A DNA stretch of 55,908 nucleotides from an uncultured Bacteroidia bacterium (GTDB taxonomy: Bacteria > Bacteroidota > Bacteroidia > Bacteroidales > UBA932). Under the pieces are notes generated by a model. It was not told the DNA's origin, did not search any database, and saw nothing but the letters and a program-made list of their open reading frames with translations. The position numbers and the translations under genes are program-made. Shown piece after piece: positions 1-8,350 of the stretch (its first letter is position 1; the number at the start of each line of letters is the position of its first letter). Location: NCBI GenBank assembly GCA_902784965.1, contig CACZWU010000019.1:1-55908 (forward strand), read 5' to 3'.

Positions 1-384
1 GCTGCCGGTGCCCGGAGTAAACTGGTTGCGGTTCATGAAGATCATCAGGCCGAGGGCGAGTTCCGCCACGGCGTTGGAGTTCTGGCCCGGGGTGTTCATG
101 GCGACTACGTTGTGCGCGGTACAGGCGGCCAGGTCGAGGTTGTCGAAACCGGCACCGGCGCGTACGACGATCTTCAGCTTTTTGGCTGCCTCGACGACTT
201 CGGCGGTCACCTTGTCGGAGCGGACGATGAGGGCGTCGGCATCGGCGACGGCGGCCAGCAGTTCAGCGGTTTCGGTGTATTTTTCGAGCAGGGCGAGGGT
301 GTGGCCGTTTTCTTCGGCGATCCGGCGGATCCCGTCGACGGCTGCCTTCGCGAAAGGTTTCTGCGTTGCGACTAAAATTTTCAT
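1..384 (-). CDS. serA: D-3-phosphoglycerate dehydrogenase, partial (N-terminal 128 residues)
   Basis: This frame has no stop inside the window and runs off its left edge. It starts MKILVATQKPF and carries the N-terminal part of the 2-hydroxyacid dehydrogenase substrate domain: ADALIVRSDKVT, then VVRAGAGFDNLD, then NTPGQNSNAVAELALGLM, the hinge leading into the NAD-binding domain. The enzyme oxidises 3-phosphoglycerate to 3-phosphohydroxypyruvate, the first step of serine synthesis. It lies downstream of serC on the same strand, whose product catalyses the next step, so the pair is probably one operon interrupted by a 168-bp hairpin-rich spacer. The NAD-binding and catalytic histidine parts lie outside the window. 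Confidence 0.93.
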   Translation of the reverse strand, partial: MKILVATQKPFAKAAVDGIRRIAEENGHTLALLEKYTETAELLAAVADADALIVRSDKVTAEVVEAAKKLKIVVRAGAGFDNLDLAACTAHNVVAMNTPGQNSNAVAELALGLMIFMNRNQFTPGTGS

Positions 385-413
385 ATTGAATGGGATTGAT
401 GGCTTTTTGTCTC

Positions 414-532
414 GGGATATTCCTTTCTGAAACGTCTCGCGAGCGAGACCCCTCCCTAAAATCAGCGAGCTGATTTTGGGCCCCTCCCTCTTACAATGCC
501 GAGGGTGGCATGGTTTCATAAAGGAATATCCC
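414..532. repeat. Hairpin cluster bounded by 13-bp inverted repeats, between serC and serA
   Basis: A perfect 13-bp inverted repeat (gggatattccttt at 414-426, its complement at 520-532) encloses about 93 bp with three hairpins: 434-449 (6-bp stem, loop CGAG), 458-477 (8-bp stem, loop CGAG, extendable to 11 bp) and 496-511 (5-bp stem). Two direct copies of cccctccct (449-457 and 481-489) flank the middle hairpin. No open frame fits. It could be a small non-autonomous repeat element, a processing site or an attenuating structure between two genes of one pathway. No target duplication is visible. Confidence 0.6.
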
Positions 533-552
533 TCGCCTGTAAAGCCATATTA

Positions 553-1626
553 CTATTTGTGAAGTTTTTCGAATTCGCGCATGCAGTCGATCAGGGCCTG
601 GACGGCTTCTTTCGGGCAAGCGTTGTAAATGGAGGCGCGGAAGCCGCCGACGCTGCGGTGGCCCTTGATGCCCACCATGCCACGCTCTTTGGCGAAGGCC
701 ATGAACTCGTCCTGAAGCGCCTCATAGCCCGGAGCCATTACGAAGCACACGTTCATGATCGAACGGTCTTCCTTGGCGGCGGTACCGACGAAGAGCGGGT
801 TGCGGTCGATCTCGTCGTAGAGCATCTGTGCCTTCTCGACGTTGATCTTGTGCATCACCTCGAGGCCACCGATGCCCTTGAGCCACTTGAGGGTCTCGGT
901 CATCACGAAGATCGGGAACACCGGCGGGGTGTTGAACATCGAGCCGCCGTCAATGTGGGTGCGGTAGTCGAGCATCGTCGGGAGGTAGCGGGAGACCTTG
1001 CCGAGGATGTCTTTGCGGATGATGGCGAAGATCACACCGGCGGGGCCCACGTTCTTCTGTGCACCGCCATAGATGAGGGCGTACTTCGAGACGTCGACCG
1101 GACGGCTCATGATGTCACTCGACATGTCGGCGACGAGGTTCACCGGGCAGTCCATGTCGTATTTGATCTCCGTGCCGTAGATCGTGTTGTTGGTGGTGAT
1201 GTGGAAGTAGTCGAGGTCTTTCGGGATCTCATAACCCTTGGGAATGTAGCTGTAGGTCTTGTCGGCCGAGGATGCGATGCAGATGGCATTGCCGATGCCC
1301 TTGGCTTCCTTGAGCGCCTTCTTGGCCCAGACACCCGTCTCCAGGTAGCCGGCCTTGTTCTCGAGCAGGTTCATCGCGACATAGAGGAACTGGAGCGAAG
1401 CGCCGCCGCCCAGGAAGATCACCTCGTAGTTGTCGGGAATGTTGAGGAGCTCCTTCCAGAGTGCGCGGCACTCGTTCATCGTCTCCTCCCACTCTTTCGA
1501 ACGGTGAGAAACAGATATGACCGGCATGCCGGTCCCTTTGAAATCTTGCAATGCAGCGATTGCCGCGTCGATGGCCTGCTGGGGCAGTACGCACGGCCCT
1601 GCGTTGAAATTGTAAGCTTTTTTCAT
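553..1626 (-). CDS. serC: Phosphoserine aminotransferase
   Basis: The 357-residue product matches the family's usual length. It begins [15 protein letters not shown], the typical SerC N-terminus, has [10 protein letters not shown] for phosphate and PLP contacts, and [12 protein letters not shown] with the PLP-binding lysine near residue 190. The C-terminus has [18 protein letters not shown], also typical. It is a cytoplasmic PLP enzyme that transaminates 3-phosphohydroxypyruvate with glutamate to phosphoserine, and may also serve pyridoxine synthesis. A TATATTTG box at 1680-1687 on the same strand gives a leader of about 50 nt. serA follows downstream. Confidence 0.96.
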   Translation of the reverse strand: MKKAYNFNAGPCVLPQQAIDAAIAALQDFKGTGMPVISVSHRSKEWEETMNECRALWKELLNIPDNYEVIFLGGGASLQFLYVAMNLLENKAGYLETGVWAKKALKEAKGIGNAICIASSADKTYSYIPKGYEIPKDLDYFHITTNNTIYGTEIKYDMDCPVNLVADMSSDIMSRPVDVSKYALIYGGAQKNVGPAGVIFAIIRKDILGKVSRYLPTMLDYRTHIDGGSMFNTPPVFPIFVMTETLKWLKGIGGLEVMHKINVEKAQMLYDEIDRNPLFVGTAAKEDRSIMNVCFVMAPGYEALQDEFMAFAKERGMVGIKGHRSVGGFRASIYNACPKEAVQALIDCMREFEKLHK

Positions 1627-1679
1627 AAAGATATAATAGTGTTAATGGTGTTTTTGTACAAATTCGTAACCGCAATTCG

Positions 1680-1687
1680 CAAATATA
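1680..1687 (-). promoter_or_regulatory. Predicted -7 box of the serC promoter
   Basis: On the minus strand this reads TATATTTG, matching the Bacteroidota -7 consensus TAnnTTTG, and lies 53 bp before the serC start. No good -33 TTG is seen at the usual spacing. Confidence 0.55.
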
Positions 1688-1688
1688 A

Positions 1689-2282
1689 TCAATTTATTTG
1701 ACAAAATGCCAATTGTTTGCGAAACTCTTCAATTTGTGAGAGACGCACCCGGGCCGTGAGGGTGCAGCGCAGGTCGAATGCCTGCTTCGAGGGGGTGATG
1801 TCCATGTCTTTGAGCACTTTCATCACATCGTTCATCTGCAGATAGTCGAAGGTCAGGGTGAAGGTTTCGCCCGCCACTTTCTCGATGATGCTGGCGTTCG
1901 CGATGGCGTCCTGCGTGGCGCTTTTATAGGCCCTGATGAGCCCCGGAACGCCGAGTTTCGTGCCGCCGAAATAGCGCACCACCACCACGAGGATATCGCT
2001 CAGCCCGTTGCTCAGCAGCTGCCCGTGGATGGGCCTTCCCGCCGTAGAGGAGGGCTCTCCGTCGTCGTTCATCCGGTAGGGCTCGCCCGTGAGCCCGAGA
2101 CGCCAGGCGTAGCAGTGGTGCCGGGCGTCGAAATACTCCTTCCGCACCTCTTCGAGCAGCCGCTTGGCCTCTTCTTCCGTTTCCACGGGGTAGGCGAAAG
2201 CCAGAAACTTGCTGCCCAGCTCTTTATAGATGCCCTTGGCAGGTGCGGCGATGGAACGGTAGGTGTCGGAAATTGCATTCAT
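1689..2282 (-). CDS. yigZ: YigZ/IMPACT family protein
   Basis: The 197-residue protein has the UPF0029 signature: SKFLAFAYPV, then the DARHHCYAWRLG block, NDDGEPSSTAGRPI (residues about 75-88) and VVRYFGGTKLGVPGLIRAY. The C-terminal part from about residue 130 fits the DUF1949 ferredoxin-like domain of bacterial YigZ. The family is conserved, probably nucleic-acid binding, and its precise role in bacteria is unsettled. It is transcribed towards serC but serC has its own -7 box in the 62-bp gap, so co-transcription is only possible. A near-consensus TACATTTA lies upstream on the minus strand. Confidence 0.92.
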   Translation of the reverse strand: MNAISDTYRSIAAPAKGIYKELGSKFLAFAYPVETEEEAKRLLEEVRKEYFDARHHCYAWRLGLTGEPYRMNDDGEPSSTAGRPIHGQLLSNGLSDILVVVVRYFGGTKLGVPGLIRAYKSATQDAIANASIIEKVAGETFTLTFDYLQMNDVMKVLKDMDITPSKQAFDLRCTLTARVRLSQIEEFRKQLAFCQIN

Positions 2283-2307
2283 CGAGTAAATGTAAGAAAA
2301 TTTTTGT

Positions 2308-2315
2308 TAAATTTG
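2308..2315 (+). promoter_or_regulatory. Predicted -7 box 4 bp before a start codon
   Basis: TAAATTTG matches TAnnTTTG. Only four bases separate it from the ATG at 2320, so the predicted transcription start falls on or next to the start codon, implying a leaderless mRNA. Confidence 0.5.
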
Positions 2316-2319
2316 TGTT

Positions 2320-2901
2320 ATGGTATATCAATTCAGAGCTACGATTCCCGAAAGCAAGGTCTTTTACCGGGTCTATGAAATCAAGGGCGAAATGACGCTG
2401 TTCCGCTTCAACAGCTACATCACCGACAACCTGGGCTTCTCGCCCGACCAGATGGTGATTTTCGAAGGCTACGACGAGAAAGGGACGCTGTGCAGCGAAT
2501 ATGGCCTCTTCGATACGGGCGACGGTGCCATGGACACGGTCACCTTCGACAAGGTACTCGCACGCGGGGAGAAAGAGCTGCACTTCGTATTCGACCTGCG
2601 GAACGACCGCTTCATCCGCCTGGTCCTTGAAGGGGAGACGGACTATCTTCCGATGCGGGCCTATCCGGCGCTGGTTGAGGAGAAGGGACAGAATCCCGAC
2701 CAGTTCCGCGTACGCTATGAAGAAGAACCGGTCGTGCCCAAGCTGCACCCTGTCCGCGACGACAAGTTCGCCGCGCTCGACGACGAGGATCTCGATGACG
2801 AAGATCTCGACGATCTCGATGACGACGAGGATGAAGACAAGATGTACGATGAGGGGGAGGGAGAGGAACTCTACGACGAGGGCGAAGACAAAACCAGGTA
2901 A
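2320..2901 (+). CDS. pRiA4b ORF-3-like protein with acidic tail
   Basis: The 193-residue product begins MVYQFRATIPESKVFYRVYEI and continues with the beta-rich domain of the plasmid pRiA4b ORF-3 family (residues about 1-140: LFRFNSYITDNLGF, then LFDTGDG, then LHFVFDLRNDRF). From about residue 155 it becomes a highly acidic, low-complexity tail of repeated D-E-D-L units. The family function is not known. It lies 6 bp upstream of miaA, so the two are probably co-transcribed. The tail is likely disordered. Domain call is fairly sure; function is not assigned. Confidence 0.8.
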   Translation: MVYQFRATIPESKVFYRVYEIKGEMTLFRFNSYITDNLGFSPDQMVIFEGYDEKGTLCSEYGLFDTGDGAMDTVTFDKVLARGEKELHFVFDLRNDRFIRLVLEGETDYLPMRAYPALVEEKGQNPDQFRVRYEEEPVVPKLHPVRDDKFAALDDEDLDDEDLDDLDDDEDEDKMYDEGEGEELYDEGEDKTR

Positions 2902-2907
2902 GCCCGC

Positions 2908-3765
2908 ATGCCCACACTGCACGTCATACTGGGACCGACCGCGGTCGGCAAGACCGACTATGCCATCGCCGAGGCGCTCCGCGTCGGCTCGCCGGTCGTT
3001 TCGTGTGACTCTCGCCAGTTCTACCGCGAGATGCGCATCGGCACCGCCCGGCCCGATGCGGCGCAGCTGGCGGCCGTGCGGCACTGTTTCATCGCAGACC
3101 GCAGCGTGACCGAACCCTGTTCGGCGGGCGCTTTCGAACTCGAGGCGCTGGCCTTGCTCGACGACCTTTTCAAGACACACGACACCGTGGTGATGGCCGG
3201 TGGATCGGGGCTGTACATCGACGCCCTTTGCAACGGGCTCGACGATTTCCCGGAAGCGGACGCGGAGCTACGCGCACAGCTGTCACAGCGCCTGCGCGAC
3301 GAGGGCGTGGCCGCGCTTCGCACCGAACTCCGTATCCTCGACCCCGAAAGCTATGCATCCATCGACCCGGCCAACGGCCAGCGCATCGTCCGCGCCCTGG
3401 AAGTGACCATCGCCACGGGCCGCAAATATTCAGACTGGAAGACGCATCCCGCCAAGGAACGCCCTTTCGCCATCGTCAAGACAGGCCTTACGCGGCCCCG
3501 TCCCGAACTCTACGCCCGCATCGACGCCCGCGTCGACCAGATGATGGCGGAAGGCCTCCTCGAAGAAGCCCGCTCGCTGCTCCCGTACCGCGACGCTCCG
3601 GCCCTCAATACCGTGGGATACAAGGAATTATTCGCTTTCTTCGACGGCGCCTATGACCTCCCCGAAGCCGTCCGCCTCATCAAGCGCAACACGCGCCACT
3701 ACGCCAAAAAACAGCTCACCTGGTGGGCGCGCGACCCGGAAATCCATTGGGAGGAGTTGTCGTAA
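2908..3765 (+). CDS. miaA: tRNA dimethylallyltransferase
   Basis: The 285-residue protein starts MPTLHVILGPTAVGKTDYA, with the P-loop GPTAVGKT at residues 9-16, followed by SCDSRQFYREMRIGTARP, the DSRQ motif that binds the tRNA substrate. Further hallmarks are AGGSGLYIDAL and NTVGYKEL. It transfers a dimethylallyl group to N6 of A37 in tRNAs that read codons starting with U. The length is slightly short for the family (about 300) but no motif is missing. It follows the pRiA4b-type gene by 6 bp and converges on the DUF4249 gene with only 7 bp between stops. Confidence 0.96.
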   Translation: MPTLHVILGPTAVGKTDYAIAEALRVGSPVVSCDSRQFYREMRIGTARPDAAQLAAVRHCFIADRSVTEPCSAGAFELEALALLDDLFKTHDTVVMAGGSGLYIDALCNGLDDFPEADAELRAQLSQRLRDEGVAALRTELRILDPESYASIDPANGQRIVRALEVTIATGRKYSDWKTHPAKERPFAIVKTGLTRPRPELYARIDARVDQMMAEGLLEEARSLLPYRDAPALNTVGYKELFAFFDGAYDLPEAVRLIKRNTRHYAKKQLTWWARDPEIHWEELS

Positions 3766-3772
3766 GTCCGGG

Positions 3773-4882
3773 TTACAGATTAATAAACTCCCCGCAGCTC
3801 CAGAGTGTCGTTATCTCGGTGAAGGAGCCGAAAATGCCGGTTCCGCCGCGGATGTTCGAGTAGATGTTGCTGTTGTCGTAGATGCCGACGATGTCGGTGC
3901 CGGTTTCGTGCAGGAGCCGGTACTGCTCCACGGAACGCAGGTAGCGGTCATATTCGTAGTTCGGGATGAGGAAGCGCAGTCGTCCCACATGGCCTTTGGT
4001 CACCCATTCGCATTCCGCCGGGTCGTAGGGATAGCCGATGATGGTATAGTACATATCTTCTACGATATGGTACTGCTCAAATGGAATGAAAAGATCGCTG
4101 TACCCTGCGATATAGCGTCCCTTGAAGTCGCCCGCGAAGCAAAGGGTGTCGCTCATCGCCAGCCTGGGGAAGCGGATATACCGGGCGTGCAGCGGATTCC
4201 CCACCACTTCGGGGAAGGCTTCCAGGATCTCCGGGGTGGCGCAGTGCGTGAAGCTCTGCCCGGTCAGGTTGAAGGCGTCCGCCAGTTCTTCGTGGTTCGA
4301 GGTCAGCTCTTCCTCGATAACCCAGCTGTCCGATGCGTCGGACCAACGCTCCATGTAAACCCAGACCGGATTGTTTGCCTGGATGGAGTAATAGGCTCTC
4401 CACTTCGAAAAAGAATAGTCTTTCCCGTGCAGCCGGAGATAGGCCCAGTCCGTCGTGTCTACGGGTCCGACATGGCGGTAGGAAAGGGTGGGCTTATCGG
4501 GTATGGACGTATAGGCTGACAGCGTATCGCCCCGGGGCAGGAACACCTCCAACTGATAGGAGGACCGCTCTTCCAGCTCGGGAAGCTCCCATTCTCCGTT
4601 CCCCACGGGAACAAAATCGTCCAGGGGCTCGTACACCTTCTTTTGCTCATTCCAGCCGGAGAGGACCACGCGGGCATCGTTGATGCCCCTGAAATCGTCC
4701 GTGCCGGAAGGGGAGACATAGCCCAGAAGCAAGTGCTGCGCACCGTCGGGGGTCAGCAGGCAATGCACCCAGGGGATATCGACGGTCTCACCGGTTTTCA
4801 GGTCGACCGGCTCGTAACAGGAGACCGCCGAAAGCCCGGCCAGCAGGAGCAGAATGGCGGATACGGTTGAAGCGCTTTTCAT
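3773..4882 (-). CDS. DUF4249 family lipoprotein
   Basis: The 369-residue product has a lipoprotein signal, LLAGLSAVSC with lipobox cysteine at residue 22, and a beta-rich body with a region on gratuitously charged strands such as VVLSGWNEQKKV and LEERSSYQLEV, as in DUF4249 proteins. These are found next to TonB-dependent receptors in Bacteroidota and are thought to sit on the cell surface as receptor partners. Its start overlaps the receptor stop by 4 bp (4879-4882), so it is the last gene of the sigma-regulator-receptor-lipoprotein operon. The substrate is unknown. Confidence 0.82.
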   Translation of the reverse strand: MKSASTVSAILLLLAGLSAVSCYEPVDLKTGETVDIPWVHCLLTPDGAQHLLLGYVSPSGTDDFRGINDARVVLSGWNEQKKVYEPLDDFVPVGNGEWELPELEERSSYQLEVFLPRGDTLSAYTSIPDKPTLSYRHVGPVDTTDWAYLRLHGKDYSFSKWRAYYSIQANNPVWVYMERWSDASDSWVIEEELTSNHEELADAFNLTGQSFTHCATPEILEAFPEVVGNPLHARYIRFPRLAMSDTLCFAGDFKGRYIAGYSDLFIPFEQYHIVEDMYYTIIGYPYDPAECEWVTKGHVGRLRFLIPNYEYDRYLRSVEQYRLLHETGTDIVGIYDNSNIYSNIRGGTGIFGSFTEITTLWSCGEFINL

Positions 4883-7224
4883 AATTCAATCGTGTATTTG
4901 AGGCTGGGCATGATGGGGAACAGGGAAACCTGATTCCAGGCCTTCGCGTCGCTGTCGTAGCTGAGCATCGAAGGGTTGTGCCGGTTCAGGACGTTGAAGA
5001 TGCCGAGGGTCAGGCTGTGCCGCAGCGGACGGGCGCTGTCCCGGCCGGTGGTAAAATCGAGCTTATAGCCCAGGTCGAGGCGGATGTAGAGCGGCATCGG
5101 CCAGTTGTTGGGGTGCGTGAAGTAGTCGAGCACCACTTGGCCGTCGGGCATGTAGCCGGGGTACTGGCCGGCCGCGACGGTTTCCCAGTGGCCGCTCTGC
5201 AGCGTGAAGCCGGCGCTGATGCCCTTCCACTGCGCGTTGGCGTTGAGGATGTGGCGCCGGTCGTAACGGGTCGGGAACGGACGGCCTTCGTGGATATAAG
5301 GGAAGGTGCGGTCCGTTTTCGACCAGGTATAGGCCAGGCTCCACTCGGCGCCCGCTTCGGGCAGGAAGCCTTCGTAGAGGAACTCGGCTCCGAAGGACGT
5401 GCCTCCGCCCACCTGTACGTGGTCGCTCCAGCCCTGTGCCGCAGCGGTGAACATCGTCATCGCGTCGGTGTAGTAGACGAGGTTGTCCATCTTCTTGTAA
5501 TAACCGCCGAGGGTCACGGCGTGGCCGCCGAAAGCGGTGAAGATGCCGCCGTACACCTGTCTTGCGCGTTCCGGCAGCAGCAGGCTCGTGCTCGGGACCA
5601 TCAGGTCTAGCGACCAGCCGAGCGGCGTTCCCTCGAGCGTATGGTCGAACTGCGTGCGGTCGTCCCACGTCGCCTCGATGCCGAGACCGCTGATAATCTG
5701 CCATTTGGCCCGGGCGCTGAACTCCCAGGCGAAGCCCTCGTAGCGGTCCTGCGTCCGCTCCGTATTGTTCTTGTAGTAGTTGCCGCGGACGTTGGCCATC
5801 AGGTTCACAGGGCCGAAATTGAATTCCATCTCCAGGAAGCCGCTGGTCAGCGTCGGATGGCTCCGGCTCTCGGTGAACGGCGCGTCCTCGATGATCTTGA
5901 TCTTCGATTCGGAGGTCTTCGCGGCGGCGGGGCTCATCTCGCCGTGCTGGAACCGCAGGCCTTCTGACACGAGGAAACGGCCGTTGAAGAAGCTGTGTTC
6001 CGCCGTCACGCCATAGACCTGCTCGTTGATCTTCGACTGCAACTGCAGGAAACTCTCGTCGCCGCGCACCACGGCCGCGTGCTCCATCCGGTTCTTGAAG
6101 TGATTGTAGGAGATGTCGGCGCGGATCGTCGTCACAGGCAGCGTGAAGCGATAGGACAGATGGCCCACGGCGTTCTCCCAGCCCAGCGTGTACTCCGCGC
6201 CCGGAAAACCGATGGTATAGCCGTCGCGGCTGCCAAAGCCCGAGAGGGTCAGCTCGTGCTGCGGCGCGACCTGCCACTGCGCCTTCAGGTAGAGGTCGCC
6301 GACGCCCAGCCGCAGCGAAGGCATCCTTCCCTGCTTGTCAAAGCCCTTCTTCAGCAGGTTGTACTCCAGCCCGAAGGGCGACCAGCGGCCCGATACCATC
6401 ACTGCCGCCTTGTCTTTCACGATCGGGGCGGTGACCGTAGCGCCTATGAACGTGTTTGAAACCGACGCCTCACCGCCGAATGGGCGGCCCGTCAGACGGG
6501 GCGAATGGAGGGCGACGTGGCTGGCCGTCAAGCCGCCCTGCTCGCCGCCGAAGCCGCCGACACAGAAGTCCATCGTCGCGATGGCGTTGGAAGGCACGGC
6601 CGTGGTCAGGCCCAGCAGATGGCTGAAGCCATATACGCGCACGCCGTCGAGCGTGAAGAGATTGCTGCCGAGGTTGCCGCCGCGGGCGAAGATGGCCGAG
6701 AAGCCTTCGGCGCCCGAGGAAACACCCGGACGCGTCATCGCAAACTTCAGCGGGTCGTTTTCTCCGACGGGACTCAAGACCTTGCCGCGCAGGGCCTTCA
6801 TATCGGTGGTGAAGGTGCCGGGGAGTTGCTCGCCGGGGCGGCGGACCGCCGTCTTGACAGCCGGCGAAATGGTGTCGATCTTCATCGAGGCACGCAGCGT
6901 ATCGGTCCGGGCCGGCAGCGTCTGCTCCGTAGGCGCCTGCGCCGGCCGTTTGACCTTGCCGGGCGTGAGGACCACGTAATCCCGCTTGATCTCCCAGTTG
7001 ATGCCCGTGTTGCGGAACACGGCGGAAAGGTTCTGCCGCAGGCTCAGGCGGGCCTGGACGTGGGTGGGCGCCGGCTGGTCGACGGGCAGACCGGCGTCAT
7101 ACACGAAATGGACGCCGTACAGGCTCTCCATGCGCGCCATCTGCCCGCGCAGCGTCCCTGACGACTGCGCGGAAGCCGTCACCGACAACAGGAACAGTGT
7201 CAGCAGCAGGATCCGGCGCATCAT
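4879..7224 (-). CDS. TonB-dependent receptor with N-terminal STN domain
   Basis: The 781-residue outer-membrane protein has a signal peptide (LLLTLFLLSVTASAQ) and an STN signalling domain at about residues 25-90 (LYGVHFVYDAGL, then FRNTGINWEIKRDYVVL). A plug follows at about 150-240 (MTRPGVSSGAEGFSAIFARG, then TLDGVRVYGFSH), then a beta-barrel ending in aromatic LKYTIEL. STN receptors signal through an inner-membrane regulator to an ECF sigma factor; both are encoded just upstream. It starts 4 bp inside the regulator gene and ends 4 bp inside the DUF4249 gene, which supports translational coupling. The ligand cannot be read from the sequence. Confidence 0.92.
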   Translation of the reverse strand: MMRRILLLTLFLLSVTASAQSSGTLRGQMARMESLYGVHFVYDAGLPVDQPAPTHVQARLSLRQNLSAVFRNTGINWEIKRDYVVLTPGKVKRPAQAPTEQTLPARTDTLRASMKIDTISPAVKTAVRRPGEQLPGTFTTDMKALRGKVLSPVGENDPLKFAMTRPGVSSGAEGFSAIFARGGNLGSNLFTLDGVRVYGFSHLLGLTTAVPSNAIATMDFCVGGFGGEQGGLTASHVALHSPRLTGRPFGGEASVSNTFIGATVTAPIVKDKAAVMVSGRWSPFGLEYNLLKKGFDKQGRMPSLRLGVGDLYLKAQWQVAPQHELTLSGFGSRDGYTIGFPGAEYTLGWENAVGHLSYRFTLPVTTIRADISYNHFKNRMEHAAVVRGDESFLQLQSKINEQVYGVTAEHSFFNGRFLVSEGLRFQHGEMSPAAAKTSESKIKIIEDAPFTESRSHPTLTSGFLEMEFNFGPVNLMANVRGNYYKNNTERTQDRYEGFAWEFSARAKWQIISGLGIEATWDDRTQFDHTLEGTPLGWSLDLMVPSTSLLLPERARQVYGGIFTAFGGHAVTLGGYYKKMDNLVYYTDAMTMFTAAAQGWSDHVQVGGGTSFGAEFLYEGFLPEAGAEWSLAYTWSKTDRTFPYIHEGRPFPTRYDRRHILNANAQWKGISAGFTLQSGHWETVAAGQYPGYMPDGQVVLDYFTHPNNWPMPLYIRLDLGYKLDFTTGRDSARPLRHSLTLGIFNVLNRHNPSMLSYDSDAKAWNQVSLFPIMPSLKYTIEL

Positions 7225-7673
7225 TCGATGGAAATTTTGATGTCCAGCGCTTCCTCGATCAGCGAGACGATGAACGCGACGTCATCGTCCGGGAAGGTAC
7301 CGGTCAGGTGCTTGTCCGTGGCCGGGGCCTTGAGGGTGCAGTGGTAGTACGCGGACAGTTCTTTCAGAACCTGGTCGAGCGGCGCTTCGTTGTAGACAAA
7401 CACGTGCGTCGTGGCGACGTCCGGGTTGAGGACGGCCGGCAGTTCAGCAGGCGCCGGCTCCTGCGCGGCGCGGATCCAGGTGCGGATGCCGTAGCCGGCC
7501 GCGAAGACCAGCGCGATGGAGGCGGCCGCGGCAGCGGCCGTCATCCACCAGCGCCGGCGTGTCGTTCCTGTGTTCGTTTCGTGGAAGCTCGCAATCGCCT
7601 TCCTTGTATCATAATGCCGCTTGTCGTAGCGCCGGGCTACGAAGTCGAGGTCTTTGTCGTTGAATTCCGTCAT
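7221..7673 (-). CDS. Minimal transmembrane sigma regulator (DUF4974-like, no FecR domain)
   Basis: The 150-residue protein has a 40-residue charged N-terminus, one membrane helix (about 43-64, alanine-rich) and a C-terminal domain (about 88-150) like the DUF4974/STN-type tail of Bacteroidota FecR proteins: APLDQVLKELSAYYHC, then LTGTFPDDDVAFIVSLIEEA. A typical FecR anti-sigma factor is near 300 residues with a large periplasmic FecR domain before DUF4974; here that domain is absent. Position between an ECF sigma gene and an STN receptor argues that it passes the receptor signal to the sigma factor. That role is inferred from context. Confidence 0.75.
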   Translation of the reverse strand: MTEFNDKDLDFVARRYDKRHYDTRKAIASFHETNTGTTRRRWWMTAAAAAASIALVFAAGYGIRTWIRAAQEPAPAELPAVLNPDVATTHVFVYNEAPLDQVLKELSAYYHCTLKAPATDKHLTGTFPDDDVAFIVSLIEEALDIKISIE

Positions 7674-7724
7674 AGCAGGATGCTTTTACACCCTTATGAC
7701 GGACGCGGCCTCAAAAGTGACTAC

Positions 7725-8234
7725 TCACCAGAGAAGCATTTTGAAGAAATCCTGTTCTGCGCCGGTCCGGAGCGTATGAAGGGCTTTGGTCAGCTGGTTG
7801 TGGACCGTGCTTTCGGAGATGCCCATCTTTTGCGCGATCTCGGCATACGAGAGCCCGACGCGCTTGTTCAATAAGAGGATTTCGCGCCTGCGCGCGGGGA
7901 GCCGGTCGATGGCCGTCCAGAGCCTCGCCCAGATGAACGAGCGGTCGACCACCTCTTCATCCGGAACGTCTTCCTGCAAATGCTCCAGGTTGACAATCGC
8001 GTCCTGGCCGCTTTTGCGGAGCGCGTCGATGCAGCGGTTGTGTACGATCCGATAGAGATAAGCCTTCGGCGAATCGGGTGCCTGCCCGGCCCTGCTCTTC
8101 TCCCAGAATGTCACAAACGCCCCCTGGACGATATCTTCGACATCGTCGGCATCGCGCAGGTACCGCGCCGCATACAGGCAGAGCGGCCGGTAGTACAGGC
8201 GAAACAGGCTGTCGATGTCTTTCTGGTCCATCAT
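7725..8234 (-). CDS. ECF RNA polymerase sigma factor
   Basis: The 169-residue protein has region 2 (LFRLYYRPLCLYAARYLRD, then DIVQGAFVTFWEK, residues about 10-50) and region 4 (LPARRREILLLNKRVGLSYAEIAQKM, then ISESTVHNQL, about 112-155), the helix-turn-helix that reads the -35-type element. It belongs to the Bacteroidota ECF group linked to FecR-like regulators and TonB receptors. It heads the four-gene minus-strand operon down to position 3773. A TATATTTG box lies 14 bp before its start. The start could also be the second methionine. Confidence 0.94.
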   Translation of the reverse strand: MMDQKDIDSLFRLYYRPLCLYAARYLRDADDVEDIVQGAFVTFWEKSRAGQAPDSPKAYLYRIVHNRCIDALRKSGQDAIVNLEHLQEDVPDEEVVDRSFIWARLWTAIDRLPARRREILLLNKRVGLSYAEIAQKMGISESTVHNQLTKALHTLRTGAEQDFFKMLLW

Positions 8235-8247
8235 AGGAATAGATGCA

Positions 8248-8255
8248 CAAATATA
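8248..8255 (-). promoter_or_regulatory. Predicted -7 box of the sigma/receptor operon
   Basis: Minus-strand TATATTTG, matching TAnnTTTG, ends 13 bp before the ECF sigma start at 8234. It looks like a housekeeping promoter rather than an obvious autoregulated one. Confidence 0.55.
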
Positions 8256-8350
8256 CGAAATGTTGAGTCGTCAGTCTATTTCGCTTCGGGCTCCAGATTT
8301 GCCCGGAGCTCGCTGAATAGGGGGAAGAGGCTCGCCCCAGGCGGGCCCCG

